Shown piece after piece: positions 7,459 to 14,818 of a DNA stretch of 21,904 bases. Under the pieces are notes generated by a model, which had not been told where the DNA came from, ran no database searches, and was given only the letters and a program-made list of their open reading frames with translations. The position numbers were made by a program, and so were the translations under genes. The stretch is from JAICLL01 sp035252155 (lineage in GTDB: Bacteria; Planctomycetota; Planctomycetia; Pirellulales; JAICIG01), in NCBI GenBank assembly GCA_035252155.1, contig DATFDL010000078.1, positions 1 through 21,904 on the forward strand, in the 5' to 3' direction. Numbering within the stretch: position 1 is the first letter of the stretch; every line of letters begins with the position of its first letter.

Positions 7459-9243
7459 TTGTATAATAGTCACAAGCATCCAGACGCCGCTTTCCGCTGG
7501 TTCTTCGCCGCATTTCTGACGGCGGTAACTCCCGGCTTTGCCCTCGCCGCCGACGAGGCCGATCTCATCTTGCATGGCGGTCGCGTGGTGACGGTCGACG
7601 ACGACTTCGCCGTCCACCAGGCCATCGCCGTTAAAGACAGCCGCATTCTTGCCTCCGGCGCCGATGACGAGGTGTTGAAGGCCAAGGGACCAAACACGAC
7701 GCTCGTCGATCTGGCGGGCAAAATGCTCTTGCCGGGTTTGAGCGATTCGCACGTGCATCCGGTCGCCGCCTGCATGCACGAGTTTGATCATCCCGTGCCC
7801 GACATGGAGTCGATTGCCGACGTGCTGGCCTACATCCGCTCGCGGGCCGAGGCGCTCGACGAAGGTAAGTGGATCGTCGTTCGGCAGGTTTTTATTACTC
7901 GGCTGCGTGAGCAGCGCTATCCCACCAGGGCCGAGCTGGATGAAGCCGCGCCGCGGCATCCGGTCGTGTTTTCGACCGGTCCCGACGCTTCGGTCAATTC
8001 ACTGGCCCTGAAGCTCAGCGGCATCGACCGCGATTTTCAAGTGACCGGGGCGGGAAAGGTCGAACGCGACCCCGACACCGGTGAGCCAACCGGCATCTTG
8101 CGCAGCGCGATGCGCTACCTGAAAATTCCCGCGGCCGCCAGCAAAGCCACGCCGGCGCAGCGCGATGAGCAACTGTTGAAATTGTTTGCCGATTACCTGT
8201 CGGTCGGCATTACGTCGATTGTCGACCGCAACGCCGGCTCCAAAGACGTCGAGCAATATCGCCGGCTGCACGAGGCAAAGAAATTGCCGTTGCGGGCCAG
8301 GCTGTCGCACAACGTTGATGCTTCGGTCGCCACCCGGCAGATCATCGAGCAGATCGACCGCATCGCCGCCGATCCGCTCTGCCGCGGCGACGACCGGCTA
8401 CGGCTGATCGGCATCAAGACGTTTCTCGATGGCGGCATGCTCACCGGCAGCGCCTATATGCGCAAGCCCTGGGGTGTCAGCCGCATTTACGCCATCGACG
8501 ATCCCCGCTACCGCGGCATTCTATACATCCCGCACGAGGTGCTGGTGCCGATCGTGCGTGCGACGGTCGAGCGCGGCTTGCAATTCACCGCGCACAGCGT
8601 GGGCGACGGCGCAGTGCATGAGCTGCTGTCGGCCTATGAAGAAGTCAACCAGACGACGCCGATCGCCGCGACACGGCCCTGCCTGACACACTCGAACTTT
8701 ATGAGCCGCGAGGCCATCGACCAGGCCGCGCGGCTGGGCGTAATGATTGACCTTCAGCCGGCCTGGCTGTATCTCGACACGCGCACGCTAATGGCCCAAT
8801 TCGGCGACGAGCGGTTGCGCTGGTTTCAGCCGCTGCGCAGCCTGTTCGAGGCCGGCGTGACCGCGGGCGGCGGCAGCGACCATATGCAAAAGATCGGCTC
8901 GCTGCGGTCGATCAATCCGTACAATCCGTTTCTCGGCATGTGGGTGTCGATCACGCGGCGGGCCAGATGGTACGACAAGCCGTTGCACCCGGAAGAGTCG
9001 CTTTCACGCGAGCAGGCGATCCGGTTTTACACGATCAACAACGCCCGGTTGATGTTTTTCGACGACCAGATCGGTTCGCTGGAACCAGGCAAGCTGGCCG
9101 ACCTGGTGGTGGTCGATCGCGATTTGCTCAACTGCCCGGTCGACGAAATCCGTGACGCGCAGGTGCTGGCCACCTATGTCGGCGGTCGGCTGGTGTACGA
9201 ACGGAGGGTTCAGGGTTCAGGGTTCAGGGTTCAGCAAAACTGA
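7459..9243 (+). CDS. Exported amidohydrolase, YtcJ-like (amidohydrolase 3 family)
   Basis: 594 residues from TTG 7459. The resulting N-terminus is a good Sec signal (HPDAAFRWFFAAFLTAVTPGFALA, cleavage before ADEAD). The fold is the metal-dependent TIM-barrel of the amidohydrolase superfamily: DLILHGGRVVTVDDDF small beta domain, LPGLSDSHVHPV with H98/H100, K320 in GIKTFLDGG, H379 in FTAHSVGDGA, H411 in CLTHSNF and D474 in GGGSDH. The C-terminal GSLEPGKLADLVVVDRD motif is standard. The family includes N-substituted formamide deformylases and many unassigned hydrolases; the substrate is unknown. Periplasmic location is unusual for the family as a whole but seen in planctomycetes. The last 12 residues (RVQGSGFRVQQN) are encoded by a heptamer repeat array. 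Confidence 0.93.
   Translation: MYNSHKHPDAAFRWFFAAFLTAVTPGFALAADEADLILHGGRVVTVDDDFAVHQAIAVKDSRILASGADDEVLKAKGPNTTLVDLAGKMLLPGLSDSHVHPVAACMHEFDHPVPDMESIADVLAYIRSRAEALDEGKWIVVRQVFITRLREQRYPTRAELDEAAPRHPVVFSTGPDASVNSLALKLSGIDRDFQVTGAGKVERDPDTGEPTGILRSAMRYLKIPAAASKATPAQRDEQLLKLFADYLSVGITSIVDRNAGSKDVEQYRRLHEAKKLPLRARLSHNVDASVATRQIIEQIDRIAADPLCRGDDRLRLIGIKTFLDGGMLTGSAYMRKPWGVSRIYAIDDPRYRGILYIPHEVLVPIVRATVERGLQFTAHSVGDGAVHELLSAYEEVNQTTPIAATRPCLTHSNFMSREAIDQAARLGVMIDLQPAWLYLDTRTLMAQFGDERLRWFQPLRSLFEAGVTAGGGSDHMQKIGSLRSINPYNPFLGMWVSITRRARWYDKPLHPEESLSREQAIRFYTINNARLMFFDDQIGSLEPGKLADLVVVDRDLLNCPVDEIRDAQVLATYVGGRLVYERRVQGSGFRVQQN
9205..9234 (+). repeat. Heptamer tandem repeat (AGGGTTC x4) at the end of a coding region
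   Basis: Four perfect AGGGTTC copies plus two bases, within the last codons of the amidohydrolase gene. Because seven is not a multiple of three, copy-number change would alter the C-terminus and stop. Confidence 0.9.
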
Positions 9244-9251
9244 TCCGGCCC

Positions 9252-9286
9252 TGGTGGCTGGGGCAGAGCCCTGGCGATGCCCCGGC
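9252..9286 (+). repeat. Direct repeat family D, copy 1
   Basis: The sequence starts TGGTGGCTGGGGCAGAGCC and ends CGATGCCCCGGC. It matches copy 2 at 12111-12145 at 33 of 35 positions. GGGGCA and TGCCCC within it can pair as a small hairpin. Located just after the amidohydrolase stop. Confidence 0.8.
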
Positions 9287-9524
9287 GGATTCAGGTGCGG
9301 GACGCCGACTGCAATAACATGATGGGAGGTTCGACCTGGGTGCCACGGCATCCGCCGCGGCGCCATTCGTGTTGAACCGAAGTGCGACGCGATTCGCTGC
9401 GGCGGACGCCGTGCGGGTACCAATTCGCGGTCGGTCGGCACCCGCAAGAGCCGCGCACCACGGCGTCCGTCGCGACGGCAGCGCCAGCGAGCATGGGGAT
9501 GCCCCGATGGTTTTGAGTGGAGTT

Positions 9525-9582
9525 GTAGGATGGCCTTCCATTCCGCCTATACACACGACGACGGCCTGGAAGGCCATCCTAC
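9525..9582. repeat. Hairpin element C between convergent genes
   Basis: GTAGGATGGCCTTCCA (9525-9540) and its perfect 16-nt reverse complement (9567-9582) enclose a 26-nt loop. It ends 12 nt from the stop of the minus-strand gene and may serve as a shared terminator, although no T-tract follows. Confidence 0.85.
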
Positions 9583-9594
9583 CAGCAATGCGAA

Positions 9595-11127
9595 CTAGCC
9601 CAGATGTTTTCGTCGCAGGGCGGTCAGCGCGGCGACGCCGGGCTTGGGCGATCCCGCCGCATCGAATAAGCCCCCGAACGGCAATTCGGCCCCTTCGGCG
9701 TCGCACAACTGATTCCAAAAGATCGCCTGCACCGTCGGCTTGGCCAGCAGCATCGGAAGGTAATGCTTGATCCAGGCGGCCTGATTTTCGGGCGACCAGC
9801 CGCCGGGAATCATGCCGGCCATCGGTACAGCGCGTCCGCGTCCCGCCGGCTCGGCCCTCTCGCCGCTGGGCACGGTCAACGTGAGCTGCAACGGCAATCC
9901 CAGGTAGCTCCACAGATCAATCAGCCGGCTGAACTCAAGCCGGTCGCGCGGATAACTGCCGCCCGGCTGGTAGCCCATGTTGATCTCGATGCCCACCGCC
10001 GAAATCGGCAAATGCGACCGCACCAGCGCGTCGGCGAAGTGTAGGGGCGAAAAGTCGGGAGCGGTGCGGCCCATGTATTCGGCCCACGGCTGATCGAACC
10101 GCACCACCAGCGGCGTGTGTGGGTCGATGCTCCGCGTGACCTCGATGGCCCGCACTGCCAGCCGCAGCTTTTGCTCTTCGCTTAGCGAGACGCCGCTGGC
10201 CACATTGAGCCGCGCCGCACATTGCCAGAGATGCACCCTGCCGCGATAGCGAGTTACCGTTTTTTCGACAAAGTCGCTGATGAACGACTGCAAACTGGCA
10301 AAATCGTCTTCCCATAAATAAATCCAGTCGGGCAGCGCCGCAGCGTCGAGCCGCACCAACGGCCCGCCGCACACGGCCAGACCGTGCTCCTGGCAGGCGG
10401 CGAACTGCTCGTCGGAAAGGTCCCATTGATAGGCGCTCTCGCCGGCTTCGATCGTCCGCCAGGTCAGCGGCACCTGGGCCGTGTTGAACGCTTTCAGATA
10501 GTACGCGGCCAACGGCATCGCCAGCCGCTCTTGCCCGAGGTTCGCGCCCAACAGCGTCTTCAGCTTAGTGTCGTGCCGATGTCGCACAGCCAGCGCCTGA
10601 TCGGCGTAGCTGCTGACGAGCAGATCGGCGGCGTCGTGTGCAAGCACGATTGCCCGGTCGGCCAGTTCGGTGGCCCGCGGAATATCGTGCTGCGAGGTGA
10701 CCGCGCGGGCCAACGTCTCGACGGCCTTGTGGATGGCCGCCTCGACCTTGGCAGAGACCGCCAGCCCGATTGTCTGCCAATCGGCGATCTGGTTGCGCAC
10801 CTGGTTGACCTTGCCGCGGGCCAGCTCGACTAAAAGTTGATAGGGGCGGTCGCGCTCCATGAGCGTAGCGGTCGAGAGCATCAGTTCCCCGTGTCCCTCG
10901 ACGGGCCATGGCATGTGGAACTTGCCGGAATCGGCCACGCCGCGCTCGACGATCAATTCGCCGCCCATGAGCCGGGTGCGGCAAGGCCAGGGAATCTGAT
11001 CGGGACCGGCCATGTACGCCTGCTCGGCCAGCCGCGGCGAGAACCGGGCGGTGGGAGGAACTACCAGCCGTAACGAACCCGTCGGCATGAGCTTTCGAAT
11101 CGGTATGCTGTTTTGGTGGCTCAACAT
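9595..11127 (-). CDS. GH10-like (beta/alpha)8 glycoside hydrolase homologue, apparently missing the acid/base Glu
   Basis: 510 residues; ATG 11127 has GGAG (11136-11139) 8 nt upstream. No signal peptide is evident. The first 220 residues form a beta-rich then helical region (LRLVVPPTARFSPRLAEQAY, MLSTATLMERDRPYQLLVELARGKVNQVRNQIADW). From about 225 the sequence reads like an endo-xylanase barrel: YYLKAFNTAQVPLTWRTIEAGESAYQWDLSDEQFAACQEHGL, GRVHLWQCAARLN, and AVGIEINMGYQPGG. In GH10 the acid/base Glu follows W-x-x-x-N; here positions 301-306 are WQCAAR, with no Glu. The nucleophile-like E381 remains. It may therefore be non-catalytic or have a different chemistry. It is transcribed divergently from purC. 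Confidence 0.75.
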   Translation of the reverse strand: MLSHQNSIPIRKLMPTGSLRLVVPPTARFSPRLAEQAYMAGPDQIPWPCRTRLMGGELIVERGVADSGKFHMPWPVEGHGELMLSTATLMERDRPYQLLVELARGKVNQVRNQIADWQTIGLAVSAKVEAAIHKAVETLARAVTSQHDIPRATELADRAIVLAHDAADLLVSSYADQALAVRHRHDTKLKTLLGANLGQERLAMPLAAYYLKAFNTAQVPLTWRTIEAGESAYQWDLSDEQFAACQEHGLAVCGGPLVRLDAAALPDWIYLWEDDFASLQSFISDFVEKTVTRYRGRVHLWQCAARLNVASGVSLSEEQKLRLAVRAIEVTRSIDPHTPLVVRFDQPWAEYMGRTAPDFSPLHFADALVRSHLPISAVGIEINMGYQPGGSYPRDRLEFSRLIDLWSYLGLPLQLTLTVPSGERAEPAGRGRAVPMAGMIPGGWSPENQAAWIKHYLPMLLAKPTVQAIFWNQLCDAEGAELPFGGLFDAAGSPKPGVAALTALRRKHLG

Positions 11128-11165
11128 TCGTTATACTCCGTCGGGCCGATTGTGGGCAGCGCTGG
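11128..11165. promoter_or_regulatory. Short divergent control region between the GH10-like gene and purC
   Basis: Only 38 bp separate the two start codons, so promoters must overlap each other or the coding ends. It contains the GGAG of the minus-strand gene and a TTATACT stretch (11131-11137) that could be a weak -10. No confident promoter assigned. Confidence 0.3.
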
Positions 11166-12098
11166 ATGCGCGAAAAAATGGCTTCAACGTCGTCGATTGT
11201 TTTGGAAACTCAACTGGCCGGGCTGCCAGTGCGCCGCGGCAAGGTGCGCGACGTCTATGACCTGGGCGACTCGCTGCTGCTGGTGGCGACCGATCGGATC
11301 AGCGCCTTCGATTGGGTGTTGCCCAACGGCATCCCCAACAAGGGGCAAATTCTCTCCAGGCTCAGCGCGTTTTGGTTCAAGTTGCTGGGCGAGCCAAACC
11401 ACGTCCTCACGTGCGACGTGGCGTCAATGTCGCTGCCGCCCGAGGCCGATCGAGCGCAGCTTGCCGGCCGCACGATGCTGGTCAAAAAAACCCGCGTGGT
11501 ACCGATCGAGTGTGTGGTGCGCGGCTACCTGGCCGGGTCGGGCTGGAAAGAATACATTCGGCAAGGCACGGTCTGCGGCCTGCGACTGCCCGCCGCGCTG
11601 CGCGAGAGCGAGCAGTTGGCCGAGCCGATCTTCACGCCCGCCACAAAGGCGGCGAGCGGGCACGACGAAAACATCTCGTTCGAGACAATGTGCGAGCAGG
11701 TGGGTTTTGAGCTGGCCGATGAGTTGCGGCGACGGAGCCTGGCGGTCTACGCACGCGGCGTCGAACACGCCCGGCGATGCGGCATCATCATCGCCGATAC
11801 GAAATTCGAATGGGGCATGATCGACGAAGGCGGTCGGCGACAGTTGATTCTCATCGACGAAGTCTTGACGCCCGACAGCTCTCGTTTTTGGCCGGCCGAA
11901 GGTTACGAACCCGGTCACGGGCAGCCCTCGTTCGATAAGCAATATGTGCGCGATTGGCTCGAGCGATCGGGCTGGGACAAGCAAAGTCCCCCCCCGGCGC
12001 TACCCGACGACATTGTGGCCAAGACACGGGCGAAGTATGTCGAAGCCTACGAAGCGTTGACCGGCGAGGCGTTCGCACCTGTCATCCGAGCGTACTGA
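11166..12098 (+). CDS. purC: Phosphoribosylaminoimidazole-succinocarboxamide synthase (SAICAR synthetase)
   Basis: 310 residues from ATG 11166; ATG 11178 gives 306 residues and is equally possible, as neither has a clear ribosome binding site. The enzyme joins CAIR and aspartate with ATP to make SAICAR in purine synthesis, in the cytoplasm. Family motifs are all present: GKVRDVYDLGD, LLLVATDRISAFDWVLP, GIPNKGQIL, PIECVVRGYLAGSGW, SGHDENISFE, IIADTKFEWGM, LIDEVLTPDSSRFWP and PSFDKQYVRDWL. The length and the ISFETM insertion match the longer, yeast ADE1-like form rather than the 240-residue E. coli type. It is the only core-metabolism gene in the window and has no purine neighbours here. Confidence 0.97.
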   Translation: MREKMASTSSIVLETQLAGLPVRRGKVRDVYDLGDSLLLVATDRISAFDWVLPNGIPNKGQILSRLSAFWFKLLGEPNHVLTCDVASMSLPPEADRAQLAGRTMLVKKTRVVPIECVVRGYLAGSGWKEYIRQGTVCGLRLPAALRESEQLAEPIFTPATKAASGHDENISFETMCEQVGFELADELRRRSLAVYARGVEHARRCGIIIADTKFEWGMIDEGGRRQLILIDEVLTPDSSRFWPAEGYEPGHGQPSFDKQYVRDWLERSGWDKQSPPPALPDDIVAKTRAKYVEAYEALTGEAFAPVIRAY

Positions 12099-12110
12099 CC
12101 GCCAACGGAA

Positions 12111-12145
12111 TGGTGGCTGGGGCAGAGCCTGGGCGATGCCCCGGC
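12111..12145 (+). repeat. Direct repeat family D, copy 2
   Basis: 33 of 35 positions match copy 1 at 9252-9286 with no gaps, in the same orientation. It begins 12 nt after the purC stop, as copy 1 begins 8 nt after the amidohydrolase stop. The GGGGCA/TGCCCC pairing may give a hairpin at the transcript end. Confidence 0.8.
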
Positions 12146-12168
12146 TGGTCACCATGGACGGTTAGCTC

Positions 12169-12195
12169 GCGGTTTTGTGCCCGCCTTGAAACCGC
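12169..12195 (+). terminator. Possible hairpin downstream of purC
   Basis: GCGGTTT (12169-12175) pairs with AAACCGC (12189-12195) across a 13-nt loop. There is no following T-run, so intrinsic termination is uncertain. A further GC palindrome (GCCGCCGCGGCGGC) lies near 12226-12239. Confidence 0.35.
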
Positions 12196-12263
12196 GGCCC
12201 GATCTGGCAGGTAAACCCTGCATAGCCGCCGCGGCGGCCGATAAATCTTGGTTTCCTCAAAGC

Positions 12264-12267
12264 GGAG
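12264..12267 (+). promoter_or_regulatory. Ribosome binding site of the secreted 581-residue protein
   Basis: GGAG, 7 nt before ATG 12275. It selects this start over an upstream in-frame GTG (12248) and gives a clean signal peptide. Confidence 0.6.
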
Positions 12268-12274
12268 CGCCCCG

Positions 12275-14020
12275 ATGCGTCTACGGTTAACGTTCAGTTG
12301 GTTATTCTGTGCTCTCCTTCTTTCTGCCTTCCGAGCGAGCGCCGAGCCGATCGATCCTGCCCGGCTGGCCCCCGAATCGGCCGTGTTTTACGCCGAATTG
12401 GCCAATCTCGACCCGTTGCTCGACGCCGTCCTCGATCCCAAAACGCGCGAGCTGATTCAAAACGCCGACGCCTACCAACGATACCGACAGTCGAACGAAT
12501 ACCAACACATGACCGCGGGCGTGGCCATGCTCGAAGCCAAGCTCGGCGTCCGTTGGCAGACGGCTGTCCGTGACTTGCTGGGCGGGGGCATTGCCGTTTG
12601 CGGCGATCCGGCGAGCCAGTCGGGCTTTTTGGCTCTGCGCTGCCGCCAGCCGGAGCTACTCAAAAAACTCAACGCCGCCGTCTTGGAGTTCAGCGAGGCG
12701 GATTCCAAGAACAAAGGCCGCCCTTCGCCGGTCAAATCGCAAGAGCACCGTGGCATCACGGGTTGGTCATTCGGCCCGAACGAGTGCCATATTATCCTGG
12801 ATGACTTGCTAATAATCAGCAATAAGGCCGACACGTTAAAGGCGGTGATCGATCGCCATCTCGACGCCGCAGCCAAGGGACTAACCGCGTCGAGCGGCTT
12901 TGTCCAGGCACGCGCCAAAAAGCCCGCCGGCGCGCTGGGGTGGTCGTGGGCCGACCTGACCGTGGTGCGCAAGGATCCAAATCTCGCCAAGGCACTGGCG
13001 GCTAAGTCTGACAATCCGGCGGCCGAGTTTTTGCTGGGCGGCTTCGGCGACGCGCTGCGGCAAGCGCCCTACGCCACCACGACGCTCTCGCTCGACAACA
13101 ATCGCCTGCGATTGCGCAGCGAGTTGCCGTTCGACGCCTCGCAACGGTCCGCTTCGCGGCAGTGGTACTTTGCCGCCGGCAACGAGCCGGCACTGCGGCC
13201 GCCCGCGACGATCGGCAGCTTTGCGTTCTTCCGCGATCTGGCTGGACTTTGGGCAGCCCGCGAGACGCTGTTCAACGAAGCGATCGTCGCCAAATTCGCC
13301 CAGGCCGACACGCAGCTTGGCCTGTTCTTTTCAGGCCGCGATTTCGGTCCCGAGGTGCTGGGCGAGTTGGCAGCGCCCTGGCAGCTTGTGGTCGCGCGGC
13401 AAGAATATCGTGACGATCAGCCGAAGCCGCAACTCAAACTGCCGGCGGTGGCCCTGGTGCTACGGCTGAAGCACCCAGAAGAATTCGCGCCGGAATTATT
13501 GCTCACGTATCAAAAGATCATCGGCATCGCCAACCTGGACGGCGGGCAAAAGGGACGCCCGCAGCTTCTGCTTTCGACCGAGGAATACAACGGCACGACG
13601 ATCTCGAAAGCGAGCTACCTGCCCGACTCAAAAATCTCGCGCGATCAAGCACCCGTCAACTATAACTTCAGCCCGGCTTGCGCCCGGCGCGAAGAGTACT
13701 TCGTGCTCGGTTCGACGACAGGCATCGTGCGGCAGTTGATCGATGCATTGGCCGACGGCCCGTCGTCCGCGCCCTTGACCGACAACACCGCGCTGACACT
13801 CGATGCGGCGTCTCTGGCAGCCATCCTGGCCGACAATCGCGAGTTGCTGATTTCGCAAAACATGCTCTCGGAGGGGCACACACGCGACGAGGCCGAAACA
13901 TCGATCGGCACAGTGTTGGCCATTCTCCACCGGCTCGATCGCTTCGCCGTGCGGCTAAAGGAGGAAGCGGCCGCGCTCGCGCTCGAAGCCACGCTTGACT
14001 TTCGTCCCACCGCGCCGTGA
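12275..14020 (+). CDS. Large secreted protein of unknown function (DUF3352-like)
   Basis: 581 residues. A Sec signal is clear (MRLRLTFSWLFCALLLSAFRASA, cleavage before EPIDP). The mature part opens ARLAPESAVFYAELANLDPLLDAV and has repeated alpha/beta segments such as LLGGGIAVCGD, FLALRCRQPELLKKLNAAVLEF, HIILDDLLIISNKADTLKAVIDR, LGLFFSGRDFGPEVLGEL and YFVLGSTTGIVRQLIDAL. This arrangement, a self-evaluating 'is it on or off' beta strand followed by a helix, recalls the DUF3352-type secreted proteins of planctomycetes and cyanobacteria, whose role is unknown. No catalytic motif stands out. It lies alone after purC and D2, with a family A element after its stop. Confidence 0.75.
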   Translation: MRLRLTFSWLFCALLLSAFRASAEPIDPARLAPESAVFYAELANLDPLLDAVLDPKTRELIQNADAYQRYRQSNEYQHMTAGVAMLEAKLGVRWQTAVRDLLGGGIAVCGDPASQSGFLALRCRQPELLKKLNAAVLEFSEADSKNKGRPSPVKSQEHRGITGWSFGPNECHIILDDLLIISNKADTLKAVIDRHLDAAAKGLTASSGFVQARAKKPAGALGWSWADLTVVRKDPNLAKALAAKSDNPAAEFLLGGFGDALRQAPYATTTLSLDNNRLRLRSELPFDASQRSASRQWYFAAGNEPALRPPATIGSFAFFRDLAGLWAARETLFNEAIVAKFAQADTQLGLFFSGRDFGPEVLGELAAPWQLVVARQEYRDDQPKPQLKLPAVALVLRLKHPEEFAPELLLTYQKIIGIANLDGGQKGRPQLLLSTEEYNGTTISKASYLPDSKISRDQAPVNYNFSPACARREEYFVLGSTTGIVRQLIDALADGPSSAPLTDNTALTLDAASLAAILADNRELLISQNMLSEGHTRDEAETSIGTVLAILHRLDRFAVRLKEEAAALALEATLDFRPTAP

Positions 14021-14061
14021 GCGGCGGCGTGCGTTGACGCGTAGGGTGGTTCCGCGCCAAC

Positions 14062-14080
14062 GCGTCTGATCGGTTTTGAC
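14062..14080 (+). repeat. 19-bp motif upstream of family A copy 2
   Basis: GCGTCTGATCGGTTTTGAC is identical at 16385-16403. In both places it ends exactly 20 nt before the family A arm. The 20-nt spacer itself is not conserved apart from its last bases (GCC). Copy 1 lacks it. Confidence 0.85.
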
Positions 14081-14100
14081 TTGCAAAGATGGCGATGGCC

Positions 14101-14192
14101 TCTGTAGGGAACGCCCTCCGTGGCGTTCCGTGAACTGCGATTCGACGTCAATTCGTCCCTCACGGAACGCCACGGAGGGCGTTCCCTACAGA
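14101..14192. repeat. Palindromic intergenic element, family A, copy 2
   Basis: Arms 14101-14130 and 14163-14192 are perfect 30-nt reverse complements around a 32-nt loop. The first 49 nt equal copy 1. This is the best-preserved copy. Confidence 0.92.
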
Positions 14193-14209
14193 GCAGGCAT
14201 GCAGGCCCA

Positions 14210-14311
14210 TAGGGTGGGACGAGCGACGCGAGTCCCACCATTCGCCTGCGCCCGACATCGTTCATCGCGCCGCCGTTGATGGTTGGGACTCGTTTCACTC
14301 GTCCCACCCTA
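14210..14311. repeat. Inverted repeat element B
   Basis: Left arm 14210-14240 (TAGGGTGGGACGAG...AGTCCCACCA) and right arm 14280-14311 pair with a few mismatches and one bulge, enclosing 39 nt. Each arm also contains its own small inverted repeat (GGGAC/GTCCC). It sits 17 nt after family A copy 2. Confidence 0.8.
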
Positions 14312-14353
14312 CGCTCTCGTCTCACCCTACGCGCCTTCTGGCGCCATGCCCGG

Positions 14354-14818
14354 CTAGCTCAATTCGACCAGCTCGGGCTGCTCGATGCGCAAATAATCGT
14401 CCCATGACATGCGGACCGAAATGGCGTGGTCGCCGGCGTTGAAGTTGATGCTCGCCTGCTCCGACATCGCCGGATCGCAGAGTGTCGCCAGTCCGAACAA
14501 GCTGCCAAACGGAGGGATGGACCCCGGCTCCAAGCCGGTGAGCTGGCTTACTTCCTCGCGATCGGCGAAGCGCAAGCTCTTCCAACCGCGATGGGCGCGC
14601 AGCCGCTTGCTGCTTAGCTTGCGGTCGGCGGGCAGCACTAACATCACAAAAGCACCGTCGGCCTTGCAAACGAGCGCCTTGGCCCCGCTGGCCAGTGTGG
14701 CGCCGCGCACGCGAGCCGCGTCGGCGCTGGTAAACACCGGCTTGTGCCGCATGATCTGAAATGGCACTCCTAGCTCGACGAGCCATCGCTCGATCCGCTC
14801 AAAGACGCTCGTCGTCAT
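14354..14818 (-). CDS. YbaK/EbsC-type aminoacyl-tRNA deacylase (ProX-like)
   Basis: 154 residues from ATG 14818; an in-frame GTG at 14827 would add three. YbaK-domain proteins hydrolyse wrongly charged tRNAs such as Cys-tRNA(Pro) in the cytoplasm. The family's features are visible: HKPVFTSADAARVRG, the conserved lysine K47 in SGAKALVCKADG, LVLPADRKLSSKRLR, and the GLEPGSIPPFGSLFGL loop containing the GxxP element. Length matches the single-domain family. Which mischarged tRNA is edited cannot be deduced; the C-terminal half (MSWDDYLRIEQPELVELS) is slightly shorter than in E. coli YbaK. The Shine-Dalgarno is weak. It is transcribed divergently from the membrane protein gene. Confidence 0.9.
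   Translation of the reverse strand: MTTSVFERIERWLVELGVPFQIMRHKPVFTSADAARVRGATLASGAKALVCKADGAFVMLVLPADRKLSSKRLRAHRGWKSLRFADREEVSQLTGLEPGSIPPFGSLFGLATLCDPAMSEQASINFNAGDHAISVRMSWDDYLRIEQPELVELS

Larger units (their letters stand above)
9244..9594. other. 351-bp non-coding spacer between convergent genes, rich in inverted repeats
   Basis: No supported coding sequence. It holds repeat D1 (9252-9286), a degenerate palindrome around 9405-9475 in which GACGCCGTG pairs with CACGGCGTC and GCGGGTACC with GGCACCCGC, a short GGGGATGCCCC hairpin near 9495, and the C hairpin (9525-9582). One or more may end transcription of the two convergent genes. Confidence 0.6.
14038..14333. repeat. Outer inverted arms bracketing elements A2 and B
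   Basis: CGCGTAGGGTG at 14038-14048 is the exact reverse complement of CACCCTACGCG at 14323-14333. The arms enclose two independent palindromes, so the whole spacer can be drawn as a nested structure. An 11-nt match alone could be chance; the same GTAGGGTG word also begins element B. Confidence 0.5.
14021..14353. other. 333-bp spacer filled with nested palindromic elements
   Basis: No gene is supported. From left to right it holds an 11-nt outer arm (14038-14048), a 19-nt motif (14062-14080), family A copy 2 (14101-14192), element B (14210-14311) and the matching outer arm (14323-14333). The two flanking genes converge on it. Confidence 0.75.

Noticed and set aside
7439..7467. Promoter at TATAAT upstream of the amidohydrolase
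   Set aside because: The hexamer at 7462-7467 is inside the coding region after the TTG start, and the expected -35 position (7439-7444) shows no match to TTGACA.
9205..9234. Telomere-like repeat
   Set aside because: The TTCAGGG-type heptamer is short (four units) and internal to a chromosome region; there is no terminal hairpin or linear-replicon gene.
9224..9913. Minus-strand open frame across the spacer after the amidohydrolase
   Set aside because: It crosses palindromic repeats and antisense coding DNA, has low-complexity Arg/Ala sequence and no family resemblance.
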